64,000 nucleotides of DNA from Epiperipatus broadwayi (GCA_028023455.1 JAQFVV010006293.1:2925844-2989843), one strand, 5' to 3'. Positions 11,894-23,838 are shown, numbered from the stretch's first letter. Program-made: numbers and translations. Notes: generated by a model not told the origin, from the letters alone.

Positions 11894-12804
11894 ATGAATA
11901 GACACTAAATAGGGATTTCGATGCACAAACCTTCTAGCATTCATTGATAACTACACCTTGTACTGGGTGGTATTATTGTAGGAAGAATTGTTACTGTTAT
12001 AACAGATTCTGTAAGCAAAAGAAATGGTGGTAATGTATGTTTTTTCTTATCACATTTAAAGTTCTCTGAAACTTTCTCAATAATATTATTGTTTCCAATT
12101 AGTTTATCAAAACAATTTTTTTATTTTTTTTTATTATTGTCTCAATATTATATTTATTTTTCTTATTTTCAATATTTCCATCATTTACAATTTTATCTTT
12201 TCATCTTATACACATCTCAAAAACTTGCCTATGAAGTGCCATAATTTATGGTAACTAAGCACTTTACTAGTTTTTTTCTTCTTAATTCAAATCTTATATT
12301 GTTCACACAAAAAAATTTCAACTCAAACATTATTTGCTAATTATATTCTTTATTTAATTTTTCACATTTTCTCCATTCTCAAGCTATCTAAATTTTAATA
12401 CCATATCCAAATCCCTAACTATCTATTACTGACTATTTTAATAAATATCCCCCCCCCCCCCAATTATTCTCATTCCAAAAATAGTAAACTTTCTTCCCTC
12501 AATAATGTTTATTAGTATTCCTAATTCAAGCTACAGAAAAAATAATATTAATGACACTGAATGCATTTTCAACAAAGTTTATTCTCCCTATACAAAAAAC
12601 CAAACAAAATAACCAGATAGTTCTGTTAGTATTCAGAATGGCTGTGACCTTTAGGCTACAAAAGAAGTTTGCTATTACATGAAAGGAGACTCTTTGACTC
12701 CTCTATGAAGTCTCAAAGGAAATGATCATGCAAGGCAAATTACTACACAAATCCATGCAACTGCTACTACTGTGGAATTATTTATATATATATTCATGTA
12801 TTAA

Positions 12805-13240
12805 AACAGGCAAAACTATCTATACATATTTCCACTCAGTGCAAACCAGAGTGTATGCCACAAGGTTTGTGCATAAAATCCCCATCTAGTGCCTACTCAT
12901 CAAATATCCCAGACTAGTTTCTGGCTTGTGGCCTTCGTCAGTGAAAAAGCCTTGGATCGGAGAGCACTGCACCTAGATCTTCGGATCTAATGCAACCCTC
13001 CAGCAGCCACCTTTAATCTCTACTTAACTAAAAAACTATGAGTCAAATTGAAAACACTACATTTTCAATCCAAGCTCAGTAGCTTATATAGTCATATAGG
13101 TCCGAACTCAGTTCAGTACCTATACATTTTGGTGTCTGTGGTTCTTTAATAATCATAGCCACCACTATCCTATTAGGCAGGATTGGTTTTAAGCCAATAA
13201 ACATCACATGATCAGCATTTCTTATGCTTGCTTATAACTG
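12805..13240 (-). mobile_element. hammerhead-type repeat family 1, copy B, full unit
   Basis: Matches 56868-57305 along its whole length, including the middle block CAGTTCAGTACC and the distal block GGCAGGATTGGT. It is followed directly by copy C in the same orientation. The equivalent CAGACTAGTTTCT words are 451 bp apart (12910 and 13361). This is a head-to-tail arrangement of one complete unit and a partial one. Confidence 0.75.
12901..12955 (-). ncRNA. hammerhead-like motif, family 1, copy B
   Basis: Minus-strand core CUGACGA (fits CUGANGA), stem II GGC/GCC with a five-base loop CACAA, then GAAAC, UA, GUC. Predicted cleavage lies after the C at 12912. Stem I is weak here because the usual UCCUCA strand reads UUUUCA. 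An A-A mismatch lies between core and stem II, as in other family 1 copies. Confidence 0.5.
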
Positions 13241-13575
13241 TTATTAAAACAGGCAAAACTCTCTAGATGTATTGACACTCAGTGCAAGCCAGAGTAATCA
13301 ATGGATGCCAGAAGGCTTGTGCCTAAAATCTCTATCTAGTGCCTACTCATGCAATATCCCCAGACTAGTTTCTAGCTTGATCTAGGTGCAGTGCTCTCAG
13401 ATTCAAGGCTCCTCACAGACGAGAGCCACAAGTTAGAAACTAGTCTGGGGATATTGCATGAGTAGGCACTAGATAGAGATTTTATGCACAAGCCTTCTGG
13501 CATCCAGTGACTATTCTGGCTTGCACTAAGTGGCACTATTGTATGGAGAGTTTTGTCTGTTTTCATATTATAAAT
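13241..13575. mobile_element. hammerhead-type repeat family 1, copy C, hairpin
   Basis: A forward part (13241-13380), cut inside the hammerhead region, is followed directly by an inverted part (13381-13575). Ends mirror each other: AAACAGGCAAAACTCTC at the left and GAGAGTTTTGTCTGTTTT at the right. The left hammerhead copy is broken after TTTCTAGCTT at 13378. Confidence 0.75.
13403..13457 (+). ncRNA. hammerhead-like motif, family 1, copy C right
   Basis: Stem I UCCUCA/UGGGGA pairs at all six positions, one as a wobble. The core reads CAGACGA, with U4 changed to A. Stem II is AGC/GUU around CACAA; then GAAAC, UA, GUC. Structure is kept, but the core change should disable it. Confidence 0.45.
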
Positions 13576-13986
13576 CCAGAATCCAAGAAGAGAAAATTCT
13601 AATTTTTGTTTATAATCAATTAAAATTAAAAATTCCATCATCAATCTTGTATTGCATCATGATTCCTGTTCCATCAAGGCACCTATAAACAATCCAAAAA
13701 ACAACTGTCATAAAAATTGAAACCAAGTTTGGAATAAGTTCACATTCTTGTTCAACACCAGTTTTCATTTCAAACACTTTAACACTTCCCCTCATTCTAT
13801 CACATAGAAGCTATGTAATATGGATAAATTGTGGTAGATAACCAATTAATTTCAAACATGCCATAAATATGTTCAATTAACTGAATGCCATGACCAAATC
13901 AATAAAAGCAATATATAAATCTTAATCCAGATATTTTTTTTTTCATTTCCTGGCAATAGAAGTTATGCCTATAGTGCTTCTTGATT

Positions 13987-15545
13987 CTCTAAAGCAGCGC
14001 GTTTCCCAACCTTTTTTGGCTCGCGTACCACTTGGTAGTACATCATGCTAAATTGTACCACTTCATAAAAATGATTGTATTTTGTGAAATTTGTTATTGC
14101 GAGTGTGTTATTTTATTTGCATTATACATATTATAGGGTGACCATGTATTCACATCACATAATGAGACAAATTACATTGTAACATGCCTAAACGTCATGC
14201 TGGATTATAAACTCACTGAAATTATAAACTCACTGTAACATATATGTATGTGTTTGTTCAAAGTATCATATTTATCTACTATTTTGTCATATTTCATTTA
14301 TTAATAAATGGTTTTAATAAAAACACAAAATTATAAAAACCCAATTAATATATTTTCTTATCATAATCAAATGTTTTTATAAAATAAATTTAATGAGATC
14401 CTTGTGCTTGTTTCGAAAACATAATTTTTTGAAATTTGGTTCAGAAGATGCAAGATATACCTTAAGTCTACAGCTGCATTCAATCTGTTTCAATACTTTT
14501 TTTTAAAAAAAAATATATGAAGAAAAAGCTCTTTCTACTAATTCCATACTAGTAAATGGTAATAATAATTTAAGAGCTTTCTCAGAAAACTGTTCATATT
14601 CTTTAATGTTTAACCAAAATTAATTAGATTGTGTCGATAATTTAATTAAATTTTCTTTCTCTTTTATTGATAATGATGTATCTTTTTCTAAATTTTCTTC
14701 ATAGAAGGGATTTGAAATCCACTTATCATTTGTGTTTTCAGGTTTTGGAAAATATTCCATGAAAGACAATTTTAATCCTGTTAAATGTGCTATTATATTT
14801 TCTGTATATCTTGAGACAGACTAACCTTATTTTCAAACAAAAAAATATGTAGAGTTTCGAATTCTTCCGGTTGATTGTTTTCAATACACTGTTTCCAAAA
14901 ATCTAATTTCTTAATCATACTTTCAATTTTATCATTAACATTAAAGATCGTTATCGAGTTATTCTGAAGTGTCAAATTTAAGTTCATTTATTTGCAAAAA
15001 ATATCAGATAAATATGCAAGCACCTGAAGCCAATCAAAATCATACAATTTCGAAGAGAGATCAAAAGGATTGTCTTAAAAAAAAACCTGTGCTTCTTGTC
15101 TAAGTTCGAATAAGCAGGTTATATAGGGATCAATGAATTTTAATAAACAAAGACGATACAATCACAAACAATAACCTGTCACTTGTAAGCCATGCGGTGA
15201 AGTGAATGAGAGTGCAGCACTATCACAACAGTGGCGGCGACATCTCAAGTTACTGGTGGCTAACGGCTAAATTTAAAAGTGCACTCCAAAAAAAAAAAAA
15301 AAAACGATATCAAATGTTGGATTTTCAATCATCGACTGTACATATTAACAACTTTACTGTATAATATTATTCATTAAAATAATTTTTATGAATTATAGGA
15401 AAAAACGTTTCTATATATTTTTATGATTTAATTTTTTTTATTTTTTATGTCCGCCATTATTGATTATTTTTCGTGTACCACCAACCAGCAACTCGCGTAC
15501 CACCAGTGGTACGCATACCACAGGTTGGGAAATGCTGCTCTAAAG
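13987..15545. mobile_element. hAT DNA transposon with 8-bp target duplication
   Basis: The element spans 13995-15537 (1543 bp). Its ends are CAGCGCGTTTCCCAACC and, inverted at the right, CAGCATTTCCCAACC. The perfect target duplication CTCTAAAG lies at 13987-13994 and 15538-15545. Eight-base duplications and CAG-starting inverted ends with CCCAACC are typical of hAT elements. Inside is a decayed transposase on the minus strand. Subterminal GCGTACCAC words occur in inverted orientation at both ends. Confidence 0.92.
14395..15120 (-). pseudogene. hAT transposase, decayed
   Basis: Fragments in order on the minus strand resemble the ZBED5/FAM200-like branch of hAT transposases. LFELRQEAQVFFLK lies near 15090; DFDWLQVLAYLSDIF near 15040; a helical stretch with DKIESMIKKLDFWKQ around 14945-14900. 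WISNPFYEENLE lies at 14721-14690, and the C-terminal dimerisation block LLLPFTSMELVERAFSS at about 14565-14515. Stops and frame changes separate the blocks, so no transposase is made. A DNA-binding BED finger was not recognised. Confidence 0.8.
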
Positions 15546-16276
15546 CATAACTAGGTCCCTAGTAATCATTCATCTATAATTGGAAACATTCTATTTAACA
15601 AAATCATTGCAATAATGGATAATAATGATGTTTCATAATAACATTTTGTCTATTTCCTTTATTTTTAAAATGGAACAATAGAAACATCATTAAAATCAGG
15701 CCACACAAGCTATATATCACCACTATATTTTAAAACTTCTCCAGATATTTCTTCAGGACTCAGCTTTTCCATTTTTAAGATTATAGAGATCTTTGATTCC
15801 ATTAAGCTGGATATCTTTGACCAAATCTAAATGAATAGATAAAATAGATATATCATTAAAACTCATAATCTCAATTTGTGTATCATGATTTAAAAGATGA
15901 TCAAAATATTTCTTCTACTTCTTCAAAATATTATTGCCATCATATAAGAAGTGCATTTGCTGAATTTAATAGAATTGTGATACATTTTTCAAGTTCATAT
16001 ATTGCTTTCAATACAACAAAAAAGAACCTAAAATGACCATAATCAACGAATATCCATATCTTCTTTGCAGTTTTAATCCACCAAACATTTTTAAGCCTTC
16101 TTGTCAGTTGTTGTACTTTTGTCTTCAGATCTCTGTATTCATTATGAAGTTCCACATTTAATTTATTATTCAGTCATGCAGAAAATACCAAGTTTCTTTT
16201 TATACAAATTATTACTAATAAAATCATTGTAACATCACATAATCACCATTTTTCATGCTTACACAATCTATTCACA
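15546..16276. other. A+T-rich stretch, nothing recognised
   Basis: No supported gene or repeat. Short frames here have no family features. Confidence 0.4.
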
Positions 16277-16372
16277 GAGACATTGCCATATAGTGCAAAA
16301 AATATTAACTAATAGATGTTAGCATCCATTGATTATTATCATTTGCATTAGGTGGCAATACTGTATGGAAAA
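16277..16372. repeat. short hairpin remnant of hammerhead family 1
   Basis: Contains CCATATAGTGCAA at the left and TTGCATTAGGTGGCAATACTGTATGG at the right, which are the inverted outer ends of family 1 units. The central part with the hammerhead motif is missing. Confidence 0.5.
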
Positions 16373-16735
16373 AGTTGGTATTGTGTTAACATCGATAGAA
16401 AATCATTCTTTTTAATGAAACCAAGAATATAATTACTTCTATCTATAACACAAATATGAATGGGCTTCTTAATAGTTTTTATCTCAAAAATAAACCAAAA
16501 AAAATCTTTTTCAAATATATGATAGTTCTTAACTGAGACATTGGTTACATTTACTTAAAGGCAAGATGAATAGGTGCATATGTAGTAAATAATAACACTT
16601 TTGTATTTATATTCATTCCAAGAAGACTATAAAGTTGTCATCCAAGGCAGTAGTTGATGATTGAAGGCAAGAGATGCTAAGAATCCCCTGATTATAAATA
16701 TGAACTGCTATTCAAGGTTGATTTTTTTTTATTTA

Positions 16736-17055
16736 GCTATCTACAATTGTAGATTACTTTTAAGGAAATAAGACTGCACGAATTAGAAGAATTGCTTAAT
16801 ATTAAATGAAATATTGTTAGATTTGATGGTTAAAAATAAAAAAAAGATAATTGATTTGAAAAGTGGATATATATATATAATGGTATAAATATAAGAAGCA
16901 AAAATGAAGTGAGAATCATTGTAAATAAAAGAATAACACCAGAATGCTTTGATCAGATCAAACAACAATTTAAAATTATGATGGGAGATTTTAATGCTAT
17001 AATTTAAAAAAAAAAAAATGTTTTGAATAGTTATGGAGAGCGAAATGAATGGACA
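16736..17055 (+). pseudogene. RTE-like LINE endonuclease remnant
   Basis: Translated blocks across several frames match the start of the RTE-type endonuclease at 63105-63640. A YNCR-like start is followed by RLHELE- and IDLKSGYIYYN-like segments and ends in MMGDFNA (about 16978-16998). MGDFNA is the catalytic block of AP-type endonucleases of non-LTR retrotransposons. Many stops; an old fragment. Confidence 0.6.
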
Positions 17056-18054
17056 AAAAGATAGTAAGGTAAATAAATATTACTGGATGTTTTTGATGAA
17101 ATTAGATGCATGTATGTATTACTTTATGTGTGTGTATATGTATATATAGCATTCCCTTTAACAAGAACTCACATGAAGGGTTTTAATAATAAATTTTATT
17201 TTCATTTTGGTAAAAATGCTCTGAATCAAAAGCTTGGTTTGGCAATTTTTTTTGAAATTTTAAGTCCTTTTCACACCCTCTTGAGAAATGTGAGTTTACA
17301 TTTCATTATGGTTTAAATATTTTAGTACACTACATGTATATTTGTGTATATGCTACGATATTTATGTTCCAAGTATATAATACCAAGAAAGTTAGACTAA
17401 TGTGTCTACACACATAAATATGATTTGAAAAGAAAAAGACTGCGCACAACATGGCTAGCTACAAATATTTTGGGATAAATAATGGATGAATAATAAACTG
17501 AAAGTATTACCTATAAAACAGATATATGTATATAAAACAAAAATAATATTTTAAATATTTGTTAGAGGTCCATAATGATGCAATGGATTGATTAAAGAAA
17601 GATTCCTATAAATCAACAATTAAATAGATATATATTTTGATTAAAAAACAATATATATATATTTTTCCTTATAGATAAAAAAAGAAAAATCTAAATATAA
17701 GTTATTTTTAAAATATTAGATTATTTTATTAGAAATTAAAAAACAATGCTATAAGTATGTTATTGTATTAAAAATAAACAATATAAAATTATTATTATAC
17801 ATGGTTTATACTTATGCCTAAATTATTTTACTAGCAAAATTAATTAAACTTGTCTAATGACAGGTTTACTTGAGAACAATGAGAGTGAGCTATATAGTTA
17901 TTTTATTTCACTATAAAACCAATGGGCATTACATTTTAGAATGATTGCGGAATAGAATTAATAGTGACCAGCATTCTTCTTTATTTCCATTAAGTTTTGA
18001 AGTGAAGTTAAGCAAGTACTGTTCAAGCTCAATATCCAATCTATATACTATAGT
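17056..18054. other. A+T-rich stretch, nothing recognised
   Basis: No supported gene. Short frames have no recognisable motif. Confidence 0.4.
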
Positions 18055-19370
18055 ACATGCTCTACATTTACTTTTTATTTCAGTTTCTAATATTACATAC
18101 TATATGAAGCCATTGAAGCCATGCTGTTTAAACTAATCAATGAATTGAACAATTTTTGAAAATTTGATTCTCATAAAAATATATACTTCTAAAGTACTAA
18201 TTAATTTTAAATTACATATTTTTAATTTTCTTATTAATTGTAAATTATACAGAGTACACTAAAATAATAAAAATGAACTTAACATAGTACAAGATGTAAT
18301 AACAAAAAATAAAGAGAAAGACAAAACAAACATTTTTTTATTTTATTATGGGCAATGGAGAATGAATATGCGAAAAAAAAAAAATGCTAAAAAAAGATCT
18401 GATTTGCTGCTGTTTAGATGAGATATTTTCTAGCATATATTATTCAGATAAGACTGTAACAGTTCTGGGGATGTGCCTCTCACTTTGATTTGGCAGCCTC
18501 GACATAGGCATCACAAAGTTGGTAAAAATTCTTCCTTTTATGCATCATAGTTGACTCATATTTGATACAAGGTATTTCATGTTTCATTTCATTCAGCGAA
18601 TCATTCTGCTGTAAAAAAGACCAATGCAATGTCTTCACTGGCAATTACTTGTCCATAAATCCTTTAAAACATGGTTACAGTAGACAAAATAGAAGTCACC
18701 TAATTGAGAAGTTATATCACATAAAAAAAAAAAAAAGGCTAGTATTTTGAGATCAAGATCTTTCTCTTCTATCCTCTGATTGATGGACAATAAAGTGAGA
18801 CACCCCCCCCCCCCATTTTTTGATATTAATATCTGTTAAAACATTTCCTATTTATTTTGAGACTATTTTATAAAAATTAGATAAAACTATTTAACATTAA
18901 AGGAAAAAGTTCTATTTTTCAATTATGAAATATGCATAAATGTTCAATTTTTTGGCTACTATTTATTTAAATAAGGATAAATGTTATAAAAAGTATAAAT
19001 CAATGTTCTACTTTTACAGATTTATTTTTAGATTACTTTATAAAAATTAAAAAACTATTTAATATTATAAGAAAAAGTTCTATTTATTATTGTAAAAGTA
19101 TAAATATATTTACTTTTAGATTACTATATAAAAATTAAATAAAAGTATTTTGTGTTACAGGAGAATGTTTCTATTTTTCAATTATGAAATACATGTAAAT
19201 GTTCAGTTTTTCTATTACTATGTAAAAAGATGTGTAAATGTTATAAAAGTACAAATCTATGTTTCACTATTTACATATTTATTTGCATATTACTTTATAA
19301 AAATTAAAAACTATTTAACATTATGGGAAAAAACTGTTTTTAATTCAGTTATAAAGTATGCGTAAATCTT
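18055..19370. repeat. left arm of a large imperfect inverted repeat
   Basis: Reverse-complement similarity to 22260-23680. Shared words include GTTTAAACTAAT, AAATTACATATTTTTAATTT, CAGTTCTGG.GATGTGCCTCTCA, GGCAATTACTTG and a poly-C run (18804-18815) that faces the poly-G run at 22686. Read on the minus strand the arm contains a broken version of the coding segment found in the right arm, including VIASEDIAL for VIANEDAAL. Confidence 0.75.
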
Positions 19371-20102
19371 CAATTTATTGCTTAGTTTTTACAGTATACC
19401 TTAAGTGGCCCCACAAAAGCAGAAACTAAAAAGTGAGTATAGAGCATGTAATACATTGGTACCCAATCTTGTATTAGTCAAAGCAACAAGAATCATCAAA
19501 TCAAGTATGCATAACTAAAAAATACTGGACTCTTCCTTCATTGCTATCTTTATGAAATTGAACCATGTAACCTTGCAGTCATCTAACTCATGCCTAAATT
19601 GAATAGTAAAATTAGCCTCTCTAATAAATATATTACAAGCAGATGCAAACTTATGTCATAAGAAGTCAAGAATTAGAAGTTCTAATATACTTATTCTTAC
19701 TTAAACCAAAAATTTAATACAATTAATGATTATAAGTAATGAGCATTAATAGTATATACATATGCATCTTTGAAATATATGGAAATATCTGTTATATTTT
19801 ATTATAAAAAATATCACAGGCAGATGATAATAGACAATGACCAATAAAAATATTAAACTGCGCCTATGAACATATGTTCAATTGGGAAATTACAAAAATA
19901 TTGGCTAGAGAAGAAAAGGAACAAAGAAGAAAATTTAAATAAGCTGCTCACATGACAATGGCAAAAAATCCCATATGCCAACCTAGTGCGACTATACATA
20001 ATGTATGGAAACCACTAATCAACTTTGCTCTTAAGGAAAAAGTGGAGAAATCAGGAGGAATCTCATAGATAAGTATATGAAATTACTACAGATTGTTACT
20101 TT
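19371..20102. other. spacer of the inverted repeat, no gene seen
   Basis: A+T-rich; no supported frame or repeat before the SINE at 20103. Confidence 0.4.
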
Positions 20103-20385
20103 TGGCAAGATGGCTCAATTGGATAGAGCATTACCTTAAAATTTCAAGAATCTAAGTACCCAGGTTCGAATCCCATGTTAATACTGTCACTGGTCAGGCC
20201 AAAAACACCTGAAAACAAGAGGGGAGTGACTAATATCTCTCAAAATGCTGTGCATATACTAACCTGTTTAATGTGCTATTACTAACAGTTGAATGTATTT
20301 GGAATATTTAAAGAAAGTTAATTTTTTCTAAAGACATTCAATACATATATTAGATGATGGAAATAGTTAAATATAAAAATACAAC
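20103..20385 (+). mobile_element. tRNA-derived SINE
   Basis: The head has an A-box-like TGGCTCAATTGGATAGAGC and a B box GGTTCGAATCC at tRNA-like spacing (20110-20172). The flanks do not pair as an acceptor stem, so it is not a working tRNA. A body of about 200 bp follows, ending in AGATGATGGAAATAGTT, words also seen at about 8295-8320. The B box fits the RNA polymerase III internal promoter. Confidence 0.7.
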
Positions 20386-20394
20386 AAATTATGG

Positions 20395-22130
20395 GTAAGT
20401 TTAGTAAATTTGGGAATGAATGGAGCTTTAGTGAATCTTATTAAGAGAATGTATAAAAATAATTACTATATGTGTATCAATTAAGAAATATAGTATCAGT
20501 TAAAGTTAAAATTGTTGCATTTTTATTTACTATTGTCAAATTCACTCCACTCACAACTTTGACACCATCCACCTCAGGTAAAAACAATAATGGTTATTAT
20601 TAATTTTCTAAACTAGAGCTTATCTCTAGCACAGATATAAACGTTAATATATCTGATTTTTTAATTTTAAACATACACACACACATGGAGTTATTCATCT
20701 TGGGGGTCATTTGTCTTTTATTGTATCTTTATATGAATTTAAAAAGAATGGAGAAGTATGGAGGTTGTTTAATATATCTATTAAAGTTTAAAATGGGATG
20801 GGACTAAGACAAGGATATCCTATGCCACCTATTTTGTTTTTGTTATATTTGAGAGAAATGGAGAGAGCAATAGTAAGACTAGGAAGAGGGTACCATTAGT
20901 AAATGGCAAGGGAGTATATACATTATCAGGTCTTTATTTGCTGATGATATCTTCTTGTGTACAGAAAGTAGGGAAGATACGGAAGTTATGCTGAAGACAT
21001 GCACAAGGGTGTGGTAAAGAGATGGGAATAAAATTTAATGAAGAAAAATTAAAAGTAATGATGATAAATGCTACAGAAAGAGAAGAGAAAGAATTTTTAT
21101 TCAAGAATATAAAGTTAAATGTGGTGAATAGGTATAACTATTAGGAAATTATCCTAAGTAATCAGAGAAATTGCTAGGATGAATGGGAGAAAAAATTGAT
21201 AAATGAAGCTAAGAAAAGAAAGGAACTGATAAAGAAATTAACAATCTTTTCATATAATAAATATGATTTAGCTAGAATTATATGGAAGGGAGTGGCAGTA
21301 GGAGGATTAACTTGATAGTAATACATTGTGTTATTAAAAGGGTGTTAAAAAAGTACAAAGAGAAATAAATAAACATGCTTTAGATGGCAGATGGGTGATG
21401 ACAAAGAAGGCAATTCAAGGAGAAATGGGATGGTAAATGAGAGATGCAAAAAGCAAAATGAATATGTTCAGTAGATTGCAATTTATGGATAATAAGAGAA
21501 CAGCTAAAATAGTTTTTAATTGTGTTATGAGTAAAGGACAGACAACAAGATGGAAAAAAAAGCGAGTATGGTATGCAGAAGATCTGGATAAAGACTTTAT
21601 GTCAGTATATTTATACAAAAGATGGGATAATTGTGTTAGGAGAATTGTTGAGTGTTATAATGGCAAAAATGGATAGAAGAATAGATGCATTAATAAAAAA
21701 TAGAGAGTTGGAGAGATGGTAAACTAGTATGGAGAGTAAAAAGAGTTTAAATATACATAAAAGTAAACAGAATGGAGTTAATTTATGATAATAGAAGGAG
21801 AGTGGTTTACTGTTTAAGGCTTGAACAGGATCTTTAGCAACAAGGGAATATGCTCATAAATGGAAAAATATGACTGATTTAGTCTGCTAGTTATGCAAGA
21901 AAGGCAAAGAAAATATTAGGCACCTGCTAATTGAATATAAATGCCTAAAAACAGAAAAGGTGCAAATAATGAAGTTGTGGAAGAATAAATATAAACAAAG
22001 TGATTATACAGAAAGTGAGTTCTTGGTTTTTATGCTGGGTTTGGAAAAATATAAGGGAGATTTAGATATAAAGGCCATAAAATTGGCAAAGATTATGTTG
22101 TGGAAATGGGATGGAGCAGGATAAAGAAGA
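20395..22130 (+). pseudogene. non-LTR retrotransposon (LINE) remnant, RT and zinc-knuckle end
   Basis: Ordered coding relics on the plus strand. GALVNLIKRMYKN (about 20420-20460) is the RT segment before motif C. GLRQGYPMPPILF (about 20800) matches the conserved LRQG-P-SP block. SLFADDIFLC (about 20933) holds the catalytic aspartates. Then MGIKFNEEKLKVM, and a C-terminal LCKKGKENIRHLLIE-KCLK (about 21893-21955), a cysteine-histidine knuckle common at LINE C-termini. About 200 bp without similarity near 20500-20690 may be a later insertion. Many stops. The clade is not assigned; it differs from the RTE-like remnants. Confidence 0.7.
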
Positions 22131-22259
22131 ATACGAGAAAAAGGGTGGGAATAGAAAAGGAAGGTAAAGTGGCTAACAGGTTTCTCTGGGCATAGTGGCT
22201 AAGAGATTCCTGATTCTGAGAAAAGAGAAGCCACAGTGCATCACATCAACATCACATTC

Positions 22260-23680
22260 CATAATATTAAATAATTTTTTAATTTTATAAAGTAATCTAA
22301 AAATAAAAAAATATATAGTGGAACATAGATATGTATTTTTACATTTACCGATATTTAAATAGTAGTCAAAAAATTTAAATATTTAAGTGAATTCCATATT
22401 GGGAAAAATTTTTTTTTTTCTGTAATGTTAAATAGCTTCATAATTTTTATAAAGTAATGTAAAAATAAATAATAAATAGTGCAACACAGATTTGCACTTT
22501 TATAACATTTATTCATATATAAATAATAGGTGAAAAAATTAACATTTCTGCATATTTCATAATTAAAAATAGAACATTTTCCTACAACATTAAATAATTT
22601 GATTTAATTTTTAAAAAGTACAATAATCTAAAAATAAATAGGATATTTTCCCACAGATGTTATTGTCTAAAGATCAGGGGATAGGGGGGGGGTATTTTTA
22701 TAAAACAGTGACCATGATTCATTGAAACAATTTTCCACAGATGTTATTGTGCATCGACTGAGTATTGGGAAGGGGGGAAGTGTAAGATCTCATGAAAAAA
22801 GACTTTATGATCTCAAAATGCTATCCATTATTATTATGAGAAGTTCTCCAATTAGTGACTTCTATATCATTGTCTATTATCATACTTTAAAGAATTTTTA
22901 TGGGCAAGTAATTGCCAATGAAGATGCTGCATTGACATTTTTATGGCAAAACAATCTTCTGAAAGAAATAGAATATAAAATGCTTTGTGTCAAATGTGGG
23001 TTGGATATGGTGCTTAAAAGATGGAAGAATGTTAAGGGGAAATTTATAGAGATTTTATGATGCCCATATCAAAGCTACTAAACCAAAATGAGAGGCACAT
23101 CTCCAGAACTGTTAGTTTTATCTTGATCATATATACCAGAAAAGATCTCGGCAACATAGTACCAAACTGGACCTCTTTTTAATTTTTCTTCAGGATGTTA
23201 ACTCTTTATCCCCAGTAATAAAATTTTTTTAGTTTTACCTTCCCTTTATTTTTTGATACTAAATTTTTATTGCTTTATTGTACTACATATTGATTAAATA
23301 ATCCAATTATTTTATTACAATTTGTGCCATTTTGTATGAAAAATAAAAAATATTTAATAACAATTAATTTGTTCTTTAGTATTGTTTTCATAAAACTCTA
23401 CATTTATAATTAACTTTATTTTTTTTGTCCCTTTTAAAAGACAAATAAAACAATTAAACAATATATTAAAATAAAAAATTTGCAAATATATATTTTACAA
23501 TTAATAAGAAAATTAAAAATATGTAATTTACAATTAATTTGTCTTTTAGTAGTATACAATTTTAAGAGTCAAATTTTCAAAAAAAGAATCAATTATAAAT
23601 TAGTTTAAACAATATAGTTTTGGTGGTTTCACACAGAATGTAAAGGCATAAACTGAAATGAAAATTTGTGTAGAGCAAAT
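22260..23680. repeat. right arm of the large imperfect inverted repeat
   Basis: Partner of 18055-19370 in inverted orientation, with tracts of good similarity separated by small length changes. Outer similarity fades past about 23680, just before hammerhead family 2. The pair could be two inverted copies of one element or the arms of a single foldback element. Confidence 0.75.
22722..23060 (+). pseudogene. possible transposase N-terminal fragment
   Basis: An open frame of 112 codons inside the right arm. The segment EDAALTFLWQNNLL followed by CVKCGLDMVLKR (one CxxC pair) resembles the zinc-ribbon start of IS1595/Merlin-type (ISXO2-like) transposases. Past the stop, a KMRGTSPELL stretch near 23087-23115 fits the block after the zinc ribbon in that family. 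The inverted left arm encodes the same stretch with stops. No DDE core was seen. The start codon has no support; the assignment is an inference from short motifs. Confidence 0.35.
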
Positions 23681-23838
23681 ATTATTTTGATACCAAATAA
23701 CCAATTTAAAATTTATAAATAAAAAGATGCAGTGTTTATGATGATATAATACAGAGAGTGTACCAATAGCTCAAACAAGCTCTTAATTAATAAGTGCGGT
23801 ATGAGAACATATTTAAATCTCAACCCAGAATCCTCTCA

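Larger units (their letters stand above)
11361..11996. mobile_element. hammerhead-type repeat family 1, copy A, palindromic
   Basis: The two halves are imperfect reverse complements around a centre near 11680. Examples are GTGCCACTCAGTGCAA at the left against the inverted form near 11960, and AACCCTCCAGCA against its inverse near 11800. Each half carries one hammerhead-like motif, on opposite strands. The same sequences recur at 12805-13575, 49452-50107 and 56868-57565, so this is a back-to-back pair of units of a dispersed family. No protein is encoded. Confidence 0.75.

Noticed and set aside
12440-12462. Poly-C run, and others at 18804 and 22686, as possible regulatory G-quadruplex sites
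   Set aside because: Simple homopolymers without repeated G-tract spacing; two of them are just the paired arms of the inverted repeat.
20103-20180. Functional tRNA gene
   Set aside because: A and B boxes are good, but the acceptor arms do not pair and a SINE-like body follows.
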